Assembly: GCF_018812025.1 (NCBI RefSeq)
Contig: NC_063054.1
Coordinates: 28,582,356-28,646,355, forward strand
Length of the DNA stretch: 64,000 nt
From: Megalobrama amblycephala
Taxonomy: Eukaryota; Chordata; Actinopteri; Cypriniformes; Xenocyprididae
Reading direction: 5' to 3'
A program made the translations under genes and the position numbers. Every line of letters starts with the position of its first letter. Position 1 is the stretch's first letter. A model generated the notes under the pieces. It saw nothing but the letters and a program-made list of their open reading frames with translations. It was not told where the DNA came from and ran no database searches. This document shows, in pieces, positions 24,901-36,115 of this stretch.

Positions 24901-27900
24901 CTAACAATCCTCGATACTAATGCTATGCTACCTAGTTGCTGAGTGAATGCAAGATTGGGGCCCCCTCAGACAAATAAATGAACAAAATCATTTTCTGCTA
25001 TTATTGTTTGACATGCTTTGTATACCCATTATTTCCCCATTTTAAAAAAAGAGAGAGAGAGAAAATAAAACACATTTGAGACACCAATTATTTATGTGCA
25101 ATATTTCAAATTCAGTTTCACAGTAGTTCTGTGGGAAACAATGGGTTTATGGATTTATAATTTGTTCTATACATGCAAAGCAATAAATTCATGTATTTAT
25201 TTAAATGTATGTATTTATTCTTGAATCTATTTATTTCTAGATGTCAAAAATCTCAAATAAACATATAACTTATCAAAATACCAATGTATTGTATTTGACA
25301 TAGCACCTTTAAAAAATGTTTAAGTCTGCACTGAATGAACAGGTTTCAGCAACAGTTCTCAATACTGATATAAATCTTCACTATCATAACATACAGTTGT
25401 GCTATATTTATTTTTTACTGGACATACCTCTTGTCAGTGGTGGTGGTGTTAATGGAATTGATGCTGTTGATGTTGGTGGTGTTGATGTTGTTGATGTTGT
25501 TGATGGTGTTGGTGATGTTGTTGATGTTGGTGATGGTGATGTTGTTGATGTTGTTGATGTTGGTGGTGTTGATGCTATTGATGGTGTTGATGTTGTTGAT
25601 TCTGTTGATGCTGTTGATGGTGTTGATGTTGGTGATGTTGTTGATGGTGTTGGTGATGCTGTTGATGCTGTTGATGTTGGTGATGTTGTTGATGGTGTTG
25701 GTGATGCTGTTGATGATGGTATTGATGGTGATGACGGTGTTGATGGTGATGCTAAAGTTGATGATGGTGACTGTGTTGATGATGGTGTCGGTGATGGTGT
25801 TGTTACTGTTGGAACTGAAAAAAAAAATCGATATGACTTGGTTTAAAAATTCATCATAACTTCCTATGCCTATAAACTTTTTAATCCTGATGACCACAGA
25901 TCGTCATTACCTGTACTGCATTAGTGAATATAAAGGGTTTTAATATAAAATATTTTGCAAATTATAATTTTAGAAGTATTTTGTGTTGAAACGTTTATGA
26001 CATGGCCATGCACGCTTACTAGACTGCCTGATTCTAGTGGTTTAATGCTGAGGAGGACTCTAGCTTACAAGCCTCTGAAAGACTGGACTAGGAAGGACAC
26101 AGCTTCACTAGGTTGCAGCCTTACATTTGAGGTTCAGTTTATGGGCTTACCTTCTTTTAACTGACAGAACTGTCCATCGTCTGGAAGGCCATTGATACAT
26201 GTACATGCACCATCAATGATGTCATCACAGACCTCGTATGAGTGACACGTGTCATTCGGCCAAACAAACAGACCCTCACATTTACACTGATACTGCGTTT
26301 CATTCAAAGAACACACTGGAAAGCAGAATCCAAAAAATCATTATGCATTTAGGGCAACATTCATAATGTTTTAAGTACAACTTGTCTAAATAGAGACAAA
26401 GATCATACCAGTAGTTATGTTGATTTCTGTGATGTTAGTGCTGTCACTGATTATGTAGGGAAAATCAAAAGACATCCAATAGTTCATCTGCTGATCAATG
26501 ATGGAAGTATTATCAGCATCTATCTGAATTTCAGTTAGATATTCAATCAGAACTGGAGTCATGGAAGGAAAGATAAAAAAAAGAGTTAGAATATTCACTC
26601 ATCTTTTTATATGCATGAAATTGCTGAAGTGATCTGGATTTAAAGGGATAATTCACAAAAATTCACATTTTGAGAAATGTTTTTGGTCCATACAATGATG
26701 GTAACCAAGTTTGGTTTCCAACATTAATCAAAATATCTTTCTTTATGTCCCACAGAAGAAAGAAAGTCATACAAGTTTGGAGCTGATGACAGATTTTTCA
26801 TATTTGGGTGAATTATACTTTATAGTCAGATTTTTATGTACCTGTTGATGGTTGCGCACATGCTGTGTTATCTTATGGGAAAAGGATGAGAATGGATTAG
26901 CAATAATTTTTGAACAGTAACTAAGATCACAAACAGATTTCAAACAGAAATGTATAAAACTATTTTACTTGTTATCTCATAGACTGGTTGACAGAACTGT
27001 CTATCACTTGGAATATCATTGATGCAGCTGCATGTGTTGTTAGTGATGTTGTCACAGCTCCCATATTCTGTGCACTTTTCACACGACCACAAATACTGAT
27101 CCTCACATACACACTTGTATCCACTGTCATTGAAACTGCATACTAAGAAAGGATAAATATAAATAAAAAGCACATTTTTAAAAGATTAGGACTGCTGTGT
27201 TAGTGTTTAGAAGGTCATGAAGGTCACATGATATACTTCACCTGTCGTGATGTCCACATCTAATACTTCAACCAGCTCATCTAAATGAAGTGGAAAGGTG
27301 AAGTTCTGCAGAAATCTCCTCATCTCATCGATCACGGAGATGCTTGATGATTCCATTTCAACTTCAGACAAGAAGTCTGTGAAGGGTAGTTCTGTGACAG
27401 AGACAACAAGCTTATCATTGTAAAATGTAAAATGAGCTGTTAAATCTAATATATTTTTACTGCATATGTTAAGCAATTGATCCTTCGTCGGGAGTTTGAT
27501 TGACAAGCGATCTAACCAATCATAACGCAGAATCCACCATTTTGTCCGACAAAGCAGTCAGGAGTTAGAAGATTAACCTCGGTGGACTTGAACTTGAAAA
27601 ATGGTGTGTCTTTCAGCGTTTTAAACTACATTCCTTCTCATGTTCATTCATGTTTATTTGATGCTATGAATTAACTAGTAGGAAGAGATGATCGGCTCAC
27701 GAGCCGCTTGAGCTGAGGCACTACAGCGATCTGTCACGACACATGAAAGAGCCACAAAACGGTTTTTATTGTTCGAATTTCTTTTAAAAAATTACACAGT
27801 TTTAAAACTGGGACCTTGTTTAATATCATATGTAACCTGCTCTGTCTTGTTTGTCGACGTGTTGTCAGTGTCCTCTTTGTTCCATTATGTATTTTTCACT

Positions 27901-29971
27901 CTGTGTGGCGTGACAGGGGCATGGCTTGTCGGATAAAGCAACAGTAACTAAAGGGGGGCGGATCTTTGCGAAGGGTCAGTTAAGAGTTTTTTTGTTTTTT
28001 TTTTATTGTATCATTTTAGCATTATTGTTCTTTTAACAGTAATAACTTTTTTTATAGCTTTTTTAGGTGCATTTGCAGTTGGCTTGTTTGATCATGATTC
28101 TTACCGCTCTCCAGCACACACATCTCTCCATCACTCGGAACGCCACTGATACATCCACATGAGCCCAAACTGATGGCATCACAGGCCTCATATGTCCTGC
28201 AGTTGTTGTATGTCCATGCATAACCATCTTCACATACGCACTGGTATTCGGTCACATTTGGCTGGCACACTAATGTAAATATAACAGAACTGGTTAACAA
28301 CATTAAAGATGAAAATTAAGTAGTAAGAATTACGTAAATGGCTTTTGATCACCTGTTGTAATGTTCGCAGTAGTAATTTCAGTACTGTTGTCCAATTGAA
28401 GAGGAAACATGTTAAAGGCCATCGCTGCTCTGATCTGTTCAATCACCAAAGCGTGGGATGCATTCACTTCCACAACCACAATGTATTCCAGTTGCTCTGT
28501 ACATATGAGAAAATGAATGAGATTTTAATAATCATGCGGTCATAAGGAGGCCTGTTGAAGTAAAGGTAAAGACAAAACCATTGAAAGACAAAATGACAAA
28601 GCATATTAAGTTAATGTATCTTCATTTTTATCTGAATAACATGTATGAGTAGAGGTCAAAACCATGAGTCAGACCTGTGTGTATATAATGGACTTGCCCT
28701 TCTGTGACATTGGAATAAATCTGGAATAAAAAACACAAAAATACATGTATTTTACATATAAAATTGTATCATTTAATCATGTGATCATGGCTCCACTACA
28801 CAGTTTATAGCAATAAAACAAAAAAATTATGTTAAATATTTTAAATTTGGATTAAATGTGTACAAAACATTTTATTAATTATGCAAATGATTTAAAGTTC
28901 TGAAAGTGTTGGTTTTCATATATATGTTTCTGCGGTAAATAAACTTTCAACTACCTTGAAATTTATACTTGTATTTGAGAAATCAAGTGTTTCCACAACA
29001 CATTCATGGGTCAGCAGGAAAGCTATGATTCCTGCAAAGTACTTTAGTATTTGTCCTGTATCTGAAGAAATGGGACATAAAGAGACACCATTAGTAGGAA
29101 AACAAAACACTTATGAGCCTTTAGTCCAGAAGCTAAATGTCTCGGAAAATAAATTAAACAGAATTGTACTTCTATCTTAGACTATGCAAATATTTAAACT
29201 TCCTTGTTTCTACAACCAACAACTTTCAATGATCTGGCCAGAGTGAGTCATGTCTGACTCATAATGAATCAAGAACTGGAAGATCCGCAGAACTTGTTTG
29301 TGTGTGACTGATGTTGCAAAAAGTTAGTGTGAGCTGTCTACGCCCAAAAACTTGAATATGGACATTTTTCACTGTAAACTCTAACGCTCAAAATACTTAA
29401 TTGGTTTGAGTAGGACAAACTTAAATTAAACAAATTAGTTCAGTTAACTAGTTAAATTAACTGTATGGAAGCTCGTTTCCACCACTAAATAAAAAATTAA
29501 AAACAGTAATTGTGACTTTTTATCTCACAATTCTGACTTTTTTCTCACAATTCTGACTTTTTTCTCACAGTTGTGAGATATAAACTTGCAATTCTGTGAA
29601 ACTTTTTTAGTTCATATCTCACAATTCTGACTTTATATCATGCAATTGCGAGTTTATATCTCAGAATTGTGAGGAAAAATTGTGAGGAAAAAAACTTTGA
29701 GAAAAAAAGTCAGAATTGCGAGATAAAAACTCAGAATTCTGAGACAAAAAGTTGCAATTACTGTTTTTATTTTTTTATTTAGTGTAGAAAATGGGCTTCC
29801 ATTTATGAGTATTTAGAACTTTCTTTTTATTTTGAATTCACAGCATTTAAAGTAAACTGAACTGTTTCATTGTTTTGAGTTGTATGAACTTTTTTTTTTA
29901 ATTTGTGCAAGATTAATGGTAAGGGAGATTTAGTAGTGATTAATGTTTTGTTATGTGGGTTCACCATCATG

Positions 29972-30042
<71 letters not shown>

Positions 30043-31170
30043 CACTATTGTTAACATGTTAGCAAGTTAGCATTTTCTGAATTAGTTTGCTATAGCTAAC
30101 AAAATATTTACGTTGAAATAACTTAGTAATATTAATTTAAATGTATGAAGTAGTGAACTCAAATATTTCAAGTTAGGAACAATAAAAATGTATGAGTATA
30201 AAATAAAAATCTTGCTTAAACTTTGAGTTTCTTAACTTTTTTGAGTTCTGACAACTTAGGGTTTACATTGAAGTAAATAACTCATTTGATTTCCAAGAAC
30301 TCAAAAAAAAAAAAAAAAAAAAAAAAGTTAATTAACTACATCTTTTATGTTAATTAACATGCATGAGCTCTACAGAATCAAAACCTGATAGTTCTGCTTA
30401 CTTAAAATAGAGAACATCATAACTAAAAAAAAGTTTATATATTTTTTGAGATAGCCCAACTTATTCATGTTTACCATGCACTGCCATTTTCAATTATATA
30501 AAACTATATGTTTGCATAGCATTCTTCTTAACACATTCTGCCCCATGTGATGTCTGTATATTGTATGCTTACTGTGTATTATGTAAGCACTCCGTTACAC
30601 ATTTTCTTAATTTTTAAAATAATACATAGACTTTGTTATTTCAACTTGTTTGCATATTTGAATGACCAGTAACTTAAATTAATATTTAAGTATATTGAAG
30701 TTTAATGTTTTTAAATAGTGTATGAAGTGTATATAAGTTTTGGTAATAAAATAAAATGTTTCGGTATAGTGCATGTACATTTTGGTAATAAAATTAAATG
30801 TTTAATTGTTTAAAGATTAATACATTTAAATGTCTGCTCAAATCTTTTTTTTTGTTTTTGTTTTTTTTTTTGCTTAGTGTGGTTTAGAATAATAAACATG
30901 GTTCACTGATCAGTACTTTTAATTTTACTACTTAAAATTAAAAATCAAGTAATGTTGTACATCTTACTCAATTAAAATTGAAAATGAGTACTTGTTTTTG
31001 TTTTTTTTTACCACCACTGGCATTCTGACAAATTGCAAATACTATACTTCTTTATAGTATTTAAGTAGGTATTATTTTGACAGTGAGCTATTTTTGACAG
31101 CAAGTGTATGACAGGTGATAAAAGGTGTAAACAAAGCCAGAAAATATTTGTCATTATACACTCTCAGGGA

Positions 31171-31204
<34 letters not shown>

Positions 31205-31438
31205 CGTATAGCTGTCACTGGGGCAGTACCCTTTCAAAATGTAGACCTTTTGAAAGAGTATTGCCTCTGGGAGAGCTGTTGTTCCATTTTTTTCATAGAA
31301 TGTAGCAAAACTAAAACTTGTTATAGGCTCAAGCGGTTTAAGAGGCAAGATGTCTTGCAGTATAACATTTTTGTGACAAAAGTAGTTACAGTAATCAAAA
31401 ATGAGTTATTTGTTGTTTATTCTACCTTGACCAGCCAT
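16448..31438 (-). CDS. Gene A: complete ADGRF-type adhesion GPCR, 1424 residues over 23 coding exons
   Basis: Exons: 31438-31426, 29055-28955, 28720-28675, 28496-28353, 28269-28105, 27391-27242, 27142-26969, 26552-26409, 26315-26151, 25814-25428, 24855-24755, 24496-24429, 24311-24175, 24052-23864, 23474-23274, 23156-23013, 22776-22595, 22508-22338, 20287-18950, 18758-18717, 16957-16898, 16767-16704, 16536-16448. They total 4275 nt, an exact multiple of three, with one start and a terminal TAA. Every junction has AG/GT ends. Domain order: signal peptide (1-38), three SEA-like/EGF-like pairs (54-367), mucin-like stalk (368-496), SEA (497-598), two Ig domains (599-776), HRM/sushi-like (777-837), GAIN with GPS (838 to about 1090), seven helices, tail ending about 70 residues after helix 7. 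No premature stop. The SEA, Ig and GPS combination is that of GPR116-like ADGRF receptors; the repeated N-terminal pairs are not in the mammalian GPR116 I know. The ligand cannot be inferred. Confidence 0.88.
16958..18716. other. Intron of gene A with one palindromic element
   Basis: Between the helix-7 exon and the tail. Apart from the element at 17574-18378, I see only AT-rich intron sequence. Confidence 0.5.
17574..18378. mobile_element. TTAA-flanked palindromic element, full copy
   Basis: Starts AGGGTTAGTTCACCC and ends GTGAACTAACCCT, with TTAA at 17570-17573 and 18379-18382. The arms are inverted copies (for example AAAGGTACTAAAGACACTG against CGGTGTCTTTAGTAGCTGT). The centre holds a unique segment near 17880-18080. 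Same family as 9469-10947 but without a nested insert. Confidence 0.85.
18717..20287 (-). CDS. Gene A: GAIN C-terminal part, GPS and seven-helix domain
   Basis: Exon 20287-18950 (446 codons) plus exon 18758-18717 (14 codons, GFFILVFGTLLDSK). The GPS carries the paired Cys/Trp pattern (CVFWNFSLDAWDSTGC, then CECDH). Autoproteolysis is expected in CDHT|TSFSILMSP, after residue 1078, between bases 19736 and 19735, freeing the tethered agonist TSFSILMSP. The usual HL|T is HT|T here, still with the catalytic His. Helix landmarks: ALAYITYIGAAISMASL (TM1), HFFYLALFFWMLISA (TM3), the ECL Cys pair in GRCSP and RACWLNW, FGLTWGFG (TM6), and NSLQGFFILVFG (TM7) across the exon join. The nucleotide sequence is nearly identical to gene B over long stretches. 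Confidence 0.93.
18865..18903. repeat. (TA)n microsatellite
   Basis: About 19 TA units in the short intron between the main 7TM exon and the helix-7 exon of gene A. Confidence 0.9.
20410..21483. mobile_element. Non-autonomous P-element-like transposon with a broken THAP start
   Basis: Ends GACCCTTCGCTAAGCC and GGCTTAGCGAAGGGTC (inverted), with a matching subterminal CTGTCAAGCTTTCGAGC in both arms. At 20511 the plus strand reads MLKRCSYGLC, an in-frame TAA, then SDTRYPKSLDEVVEFF and, after a two-base shift in a T run, PFPKPKTQGEKC. This is the N-terminal half of a THAP zinc finger, the DNA-binding domain of P-element transposases. The rest of the transposase is missing. It sits in a gene A intron. 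Confidence 0.7.
22338..22776 (-). CDS. Gene A: HRM/sushi-like exon and GAIN N-terminal exon
   Basis: Exon 22776-22595 encodes a four-Cys module (NNCQNKELGLGE, GICQSGFKGTITYRC, LDWTPVQRNC) of the kind found between Ig and GAIN in ADGRF receptors; it resembles a hormone-receptor or sushi fold, and the exact class is uncertain. Exon 22508-22338 (57 codons, TLVKENITDFMDNLSS to ISEPVMT) is the helical start of the GAIN domain. Gene B has equivalents at 43283-43108 and 43026-42856, the HRM-like exon being two codons shorter there. Confidence 0.85.
23013..24052 (-). CDS. Gene A: two Ig-like domains on three exons
   Basis: Exons 24052-23864, 23474-23274 and 23156-23013, all starting and ending in phase 1. 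Ig-1: Cys in ELNCIQPD, core IKWMV, then ESDTG joined across the intron to RYSCLI (the D-x-G-x-Y-x-C motif). Ig-2: VQLRCS, core LEWVLNG, then across the next intron to ETFTCRL. Each domain is thus split by an intron in its middle. These domains probably bind extracellular partners. Gene B carries the same three exons. Confidence 0.87.
24175..24855 (-). CDS. Gene A: SEA domain with self-cleavage site
   Basis: Exons 24855-24755, 24496-24429 and 24311-24175. The sequence GMSMTLTRIFEDSL to ALSESL has SEA features, and FRAGSVLADY holds the G|SV autoproteolysis motif at about residues 555-557, split only two codons after an intron. As known for SEA domains, cleavage leaves a non-covalent heterodimer. 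In gene B the middle and outer exons are 6.9 kb apart because of transposon insertion; here they are 258 bp apart. Confidence 0.83.
25428..25814 (-). CDS. Gene A: mucin-like Ser/Thr/Pro exon made of degenerate triplet repeats
   Basis: 387 nt, acceptor TTTTTTTCAG, donor AGGTATGTCC, phase 1 at both ends. In the frame set by neighbouring exons it encodes 129 residues, almost all Ser, Thr and Pro (for example VPTVTTPSPTPSSTQS), from TCA, ACA and CCA codons. This is a dense O-glycosylation stalk between the EGF modules and the SEA domain. The Asn/Ile-rich minus frame and the Val/Asp-rich plus frame over the same bases are shadows. Gene B has a 126-codon equivalent at 53862-53485. Confidence 0.85.
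26151..28496 (-). CDS. Gene A: three SEA-like/EGF-like exon pairs
   Basis: SEA-like exons 28496-28353, 27391-27242 and 26552-26409 (48-50 codons) alternate with 8-Cys exons 28269-28105, 27142-26969 and 26315-26151 (55-58 codons). All six are phase 1-1. The first type reads strand (LEYIVVVEV-like), helix (VIEQIRAA), strand, and ends in ITTG. The second has Cys pattern C-x(6-8)-C-x-C with a conserved Trp, then five more Cys ending in QFC. Many N-x-T sites suggest heavy glycosylation. The first pair is most diverged, the second nearly identical to gene C. Confidence 0.85.
26641..26825. mobile_element. Short TTAA-type miniature element
   Basis: Ends AAAGGGATAATTCAC and GTGAATTATACTTT are imperfect inverted repeats around about 180 bp in the intron between the third SEA-like and second EGF-like exons. 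No coding capacity. Confidence 0.5.
27479..27977. mobile_element. Miniature element sharing ends with the P-like element
   Basis: Ends GATCCTTCG and CGAAGGGTC, and a subterminal CAACAGTAACTAAAGGGGGG that parallels CAACAGTAACTAAGGAGGGT in the element at 20410-21483. About 500 bp, no THAP remnant. It lies in the gene A intron between EGF-1 and the second SEA-like exon; the matching intron in gene C lacks it. Confidence 0.55.
28675..31438 (-). CDS. Gene A: start exon, signal-peptide exon and linker exon
   Basis: Start ATG at 31438 (context AAACATGG, A at -3, G at +4); 13 coding nt encode MAGQ plus one base. After a 2.4 kb intron, exon 29055-28955 encodes the hydrophobic ILKYFAGIIAFLLTHECVV, a signal peptide, followed by ETLDFSNTSIN. 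Exon 28720-28675 (46 nt) is a short linker. All three paralogues share this layout. Gene A lacks one codon in the hydrophobic core relative to B and C, and one codon in the linker. Confidence 0.83.
29056..31425. other. Intron 2 of gene A: palindromic element, microsatellites, poly-A
   Basis: Contains the inverted-repeat element 29467-29800, (TA)n at 29975-30041, poly-A at 30303-30326 and 31172-31202, otherwise AT-rich with no exon seen. Frames of repeated Lys, Ile or Tyr here are artefacts of these tracts. Confidence 0.6.
29467..29800. mobile_element. Palindromic miniature element, GGAAGC ends
   Basis: Left arm GGAAGCTCGTTTCCAC with ACTAAATAAAAAATTAAAAA; right arm TTTTTATTTAGTGTAG with GGGCTTCC, inverted. 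The interior is built from repeats of TCTCACAATTCTGACTTTTT and their inverse. No coding potential. Confidence 0.65.
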
Positions 31439-31888
31439 GTTTCTCACTGATGTATGTCTGTCAAAATCACTTCAACATATTTCTTCAGAAAAAAAGGCAA
31501 TTGTCTGTAAAATAGGAAATACTGGGATATATAATCAGATAATAATGATAAAACTGAACAATCAATGATACTTTCATGCTGTTTTTTGTCACAAATCACC
31601 AACAAAAACTACTACTGTCTTTGACTACTGAATGGTGTGGAATTTTTTCAATAAATTTAAATATAAATTTTAAAAATAAAAATTATAAAACATCTGAAGC
31701 ACTATATGTTGTATCCATTAATGTTTACAACAGATATTTACAGCAAAGGTCAAATCTTGCGTGGAAGAACCTTGGCATCAGTCAGAAAATAAAATAAGAT
31801 TATTGAATTATAAATTACAATGACACAAAGTCTACAGCATTTACACATTTAAAAGAATAAAAATGCCTATTTGTCACTCCTACCTTAC

Positions 31889-32420
31889 CTCTGGAAACGA
31901 CGGTGAAGGGATGCCGAGCTTGTTTCTAAGTGTCTGAGATTTTGTTTCCTTGTCAAATGATCCACCTAAAAAAATGATCCTGGAATTAATATGTCTTTGT
32001 GCAAGTCACCACAAGAATGTGACTGCGTGTGGATCACCTGCTAGACAAGTTTGATTCCCTCTATTATTTCCATGTTCTTTTTGGTGAACAGAGAGGAGTG
32101 ACATCGTAACAGAAACATTGTGGGCTACATTATCAGGTGTAAATCACATATTATACCTTAACAAAATTCCCTTGATGAACTAGGGATAGAGAGTATTATA
32201 AATACTGTGACACACTTCACATAAAGTCTTCTTTCTGAAATTAAATCAACAAATCAAACAGTTACTGTCATTGCATAATTGTATGAACACACCTAACAGC
32301 TTTTGTCTAAAAGCGTGTATCTGTGAAAGGGAACGTTTAAGATTTATTATCTATGATTCATCAGATTCCTGTAAGCTCAGTGAACACTATTTATATCCTA
32401 TATAATATATGGGTTTAGTC
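31889..32420 (-). promoter_or_regulatory. Noncoding exon 1 and promoter-side block of gene A
   Basis: Donor CCAGAG|GTAAGG at 31889; the acceptor of the next exon is at 31504. The block to about 32420 aligns with the same region of gene C (5284-5950). Homology stops near 32420, just before the L2 insertion begins. No transcription start can be called. Confidence 0.5.
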
Positions 32421-33261
32421 TAGGTTACAATGGAATGGCATTAATCTACTAAACCTTCAACCACTGAACATCAAAAGGAAAAAAGTGTGAAAGTATCTCA
32501 CCGTTTTAATCATACACTAGATTTAATTATATCACATGGAATCAATCCAACCGAAATAGAAATTCTACCGCAAAGTGATGACGTCTCTGATCACTACCTT
32601 GTAACTGGCGTACTGCATACTGATGATATTTGTCAAATTGCGCCGCGATATCGACTAGGCAGAACAATTCTCCCGACAACTATAGATAAATTCACAAATA
32701 AACTGCCTGATCTGTCTCAGCTGCTCATCGTACCTAAACACACAAATGATCTAGAGAAAATGACTAGCAGCATGTGCACCATTTTCACTAGTACATTAGA
32801 TACTGTTGCACCGATGAGATTAAAAAAGGTTAGAGAGAAAAATACTGTACCTTGGTACAACAGTATTACTCGCGCTATCAAAAGTGAAACTCGTAATCTA
32901 GAACGCAAATGGAGACAAACTCGTTTAGAGGTCTTCAGAATCGCGTGGAAAGACAGCTCGTCCCGTTATAGAAAGACTCTAAAAAGACTCCAGGGCTGAG
33001 CATCTCCGCAAACTCATAGAAAATAAACCAAAACAACCCACGGTTCTTGTTTAGTACAGTGGCTAGATTAACAAATAAACAGACATCACCAGAACAAAAC
33101 ATTTCATTACAGTTTAGTAGTGATGACTTTATGAATTTCTTTACTGAGAAAATCGAAAGTATCAGAAATACAATTGTAAATGTACAACCTTTAATAGAGT
33201 TTTATGATTCAACCTTAATTATCGCCCCTCAAGAACAGTTGCAGTGCTTTACAACTATAGG

Positions 33262-33345
33262 ACAATTATAGTAAAAACTATATAAAAAATTATGTTTTAT
33301 GTGTGTTGGATAATTCAAAGCGTTATTGGATAATTTATTTCTTCT

Positions 33346-33388
<43 letters not shown>

Positions 33389-34136
33389 AACTTTATGGAA
33401 TTTATCTATAACCATTCATCAAATTCTAACATAACGGAGTGATTCTAAAAAGAAAGAAATTATGTTAAATATTGAAACCGCCAGTAGGTGGCAGCGATTC
33501 GACGTTTTAATGAGTGAGCTACTTAAATCGTTCATTCAAGCCAATCCGTTCAAAAGTCAGATTAAGATTAAGTTTTGGAAGAAAACAAACCGATGTGAAT
33601 ACTTTTGTCATTGATAAGACACTATTGAAAAATGAAGTAACAAAACAGACGGCTGTTTTGGTAACTGGTTACAGTTACACTGATAGTTATGGCTAAATTG
33701 CAATGGATCAGCTAGCTAAAATATATGTGGAGTGTACCTATTACAATGTTTTCATACCTCCTTCTCAGTACATGCTTTATTCTTTTTAACATCCGTCTTT
33801 GAACAGAAGTTTAATATAGTAGGCTGGGCAACGGTTCTCTTCATTTTTTGGTGCTACCTGTGCTCTCCATTCAAACATTAGATCTCCACTCACGTTGTTT
33901 TGGTGAAAGTGCGACGCTCATTGGTTGGGCGTTACCAATCTGTTCAATGGAAGGGGGTACTTTTTTGACTAATTTATTATGATTACAAAATTATTGTTAC
34001 AAAATAAATGAATTATACATATGTTAGTATAGATCTACTGTGATTTTCATGTTGAAATATTGGGGGGGTTGTAACTGATGGATTTGAATATTGGGGGGGT
34101 TACCTCCCCCCCATCCCCCCGCAAACTACGCCCCTG
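33262..34136. mobile_element. hAT-like fragment inserted in the L2 reverse transcriptase
   Basis: The L2 frame breaks after FTTIG at about 33262 and resumes with [13 protein letters not shown] logic at about 34136, minus a short L2 piece. The right end GCAAACTACGCCCCTG is a hAT-style terminus (complement begins CAGGGGCGTAG). No matching left end is seen, so the copy is truncated. It contains (TATC)n at 33347-33388. Confidence 0.55.
33347..33388. repeat. (TATC)n microsatellite
   Basis: About ten tetranucleotide units within the insert. Confidence 0.9.
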
Positions 34137-36115
34137 GATCCAATACCAACTAAACTCCTGAAAGAATTGTTACCTGTAGCAGAAGAGCCTCTTCTCAATA
34201 TTATCAACTCGTCTTTATCTCTAGGTCACGTCCCAAGACCGTTCAAGCTAGCAGTTATTAAGCCTCTCATTAAAAAACCACAATTAGATCCAAACGTATT
34301 AGCAAATTACAGACCCATCTCAAATCTTCCATTTATGTCTAAAATACTAGAAAAAGTGGTGTCGGTCCAATTATGCTCCTTCTTGCAAAGAAACGCTATC
34401 TATGAAAAATTTCAGTCAGGATTCAGATCTCATCATAGCACAGAAACTGCGCTCGTTAAAATTACAAACGACTTACTTCTAGCTTCTGACCAAGGCTGTA
34501 TCTCAATACTAGTGTTACTTGATCTCAGTGCTGCGTTCGACACTATAGATCATAGCTACTCCTAGATCGACTACAAAATTACAGTGGTATTCAGGGCCAG
34601 GCATTACGGTGGTTTAGGTCGTACCTATCAGACCGTCACAATTTTGTTTATATAAACGGGGAAAAATCTAAGATCACGATAGTAAACTATGGAGTGCCAC
34701 AAGGATCAGTGTTAGGCCCCCGGCTATTTTCAATATACATGCTGCCACTCGGCAATATTATAAGAAAACATGGAGTTAGTTTTCACTGCTATGCTGTGTT
34801 ATATATTTCAACACAACCAGACGAAATCTCTAAATTATCCAATCTGACAGAATGTATTAAAGAAGTAAAACATTGGATGACTAGTAATTTTCTTCTATTA
34901 AATTCAGATAAGACTTAAGTATTACTTATTGGGCCAAAAACCTGTACACAGAATCTCTCAGACTACAATTTGCATTTAGAAGGATGTACTGTTACTCCAT
35001 CCTCGACAGTTAAAGACCTGGGTGTTATATTAGACAGCAACTTGTCCTTTGAATATCATATTTCATATGTTACAAAAACAGCCTTCTTCCACCTCAGAAA
35101 CATTGCTAAGATATGGAATATGTTATCTATTTCTGATGCAGAAAAGTTAGTTCATGCTTTCATGACGTCTCGACTAGATTACTGTAATGCATTATTAGCT
35201 GGTTGTCCTGCTTCCTCAATAAACAAGCTACAATTAGTACAAAATGCAGCTGCTAGAGTTCTTACCAGGTCAAGAAAATATGATCATATAACACCAATTT
35301 TATCATCTCTACACTGGTTACCCATTAAGTTCCGTATCGATTATAAAGTATAATGACCTATAAGGCTCTAAATGGTTTAGCTCCTGTGTACTTAACCGAT
35401 CTTCTGTCGCCCTACAATCCTTCACGCTCTTTAAGATCACGAAACTCTGGATTTCTGGTTGTACCTAGGATATCTAAGTCCACTAAAGGAGGGAGAGCGT
35501 TTTCACATTTGGCTCCGAAACTCTGGAATAGCCTTCCTGATAATGTTCGGGGCTCAGACTCGCTCACCCAGTTTAAATCTAGATTAAAGACGCATCTCTT
35601 TAGCCAAGCATTCACATAATGCATCTCATATCAGATCAATTGCACATGACTATCTTTGCTTAATGTTATGAACAGCAGCTACGCTAATTATTCTCCATTT
35701 GCTTTTCTGTTTTGCCTCGGGACACCCGTCCCGAGGTGACTAGAGAGGACATCAGCTTCAGTTTGGATCCAGCCTCTTAAGAAGACCTCAGATGACCAAC
35801 ACCTATGAAGAGACGGCGCCAACTCCTGCGAGGATTTCAGAAGACGCAATCGTCTGGATCAACATGCACATTGCACAATTTCTACATCCTAATTATTGTT
35901 AATATGTAATTCATGTAATTCATTTTTCCAGGAACTCATTGCTTCTACGTTCAGTTAAACTGCTAACAGTGATTGTAAATTAATTGCCTAAATTATTACA
36001 TTATTTGCTAACTGCATTCTTTAAATTGTAACGTTGACATGCATTCTCTGTAAAGCTGCTTTGAAATGATATGTATCGTGAAATGCACTATACAAATAAA
36101 TGTGAATTGAATATT

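Larger units (their letters stand above)
32480..36115 (+). mobile_element. L2-type LINE, 5'-truncated, with an insert
   Basis: Plus-strand pieces in order: endonuclease C-terminal part (HTLDLIISHG, DDVSDHYLV; 32487-32999), linker with FSSDDFMNFFTEKI (33047-33271), and reverse transcriptase from 34167 with [36 protein letters not shown] and [13 protein letters not shown]. The catalytic box is visible but altered near 34780 (FHCYAVLY in place of the YADD-type motif). The C-terminal part continues to HLFSQAFT at 35619. The 3' tail TGTAAAGCTGCTTTGAAATG to AATAAATGTGAATTGA is typical of L2 ends. Frameshifts and the insert at about 33262-34136 make it dead. Confidence 0.85.

Noticed and set aside
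25415..25897. 160-residue Asn/Ile-rich minus frame and 142- to 176-residue Val/Asp or Leu/Met-rich plus frames
   Set aside because: They are alternative readings of the triplet repeat. Splice sites and phases of neighbouring exons select the Ser/Thr/Pro frame.
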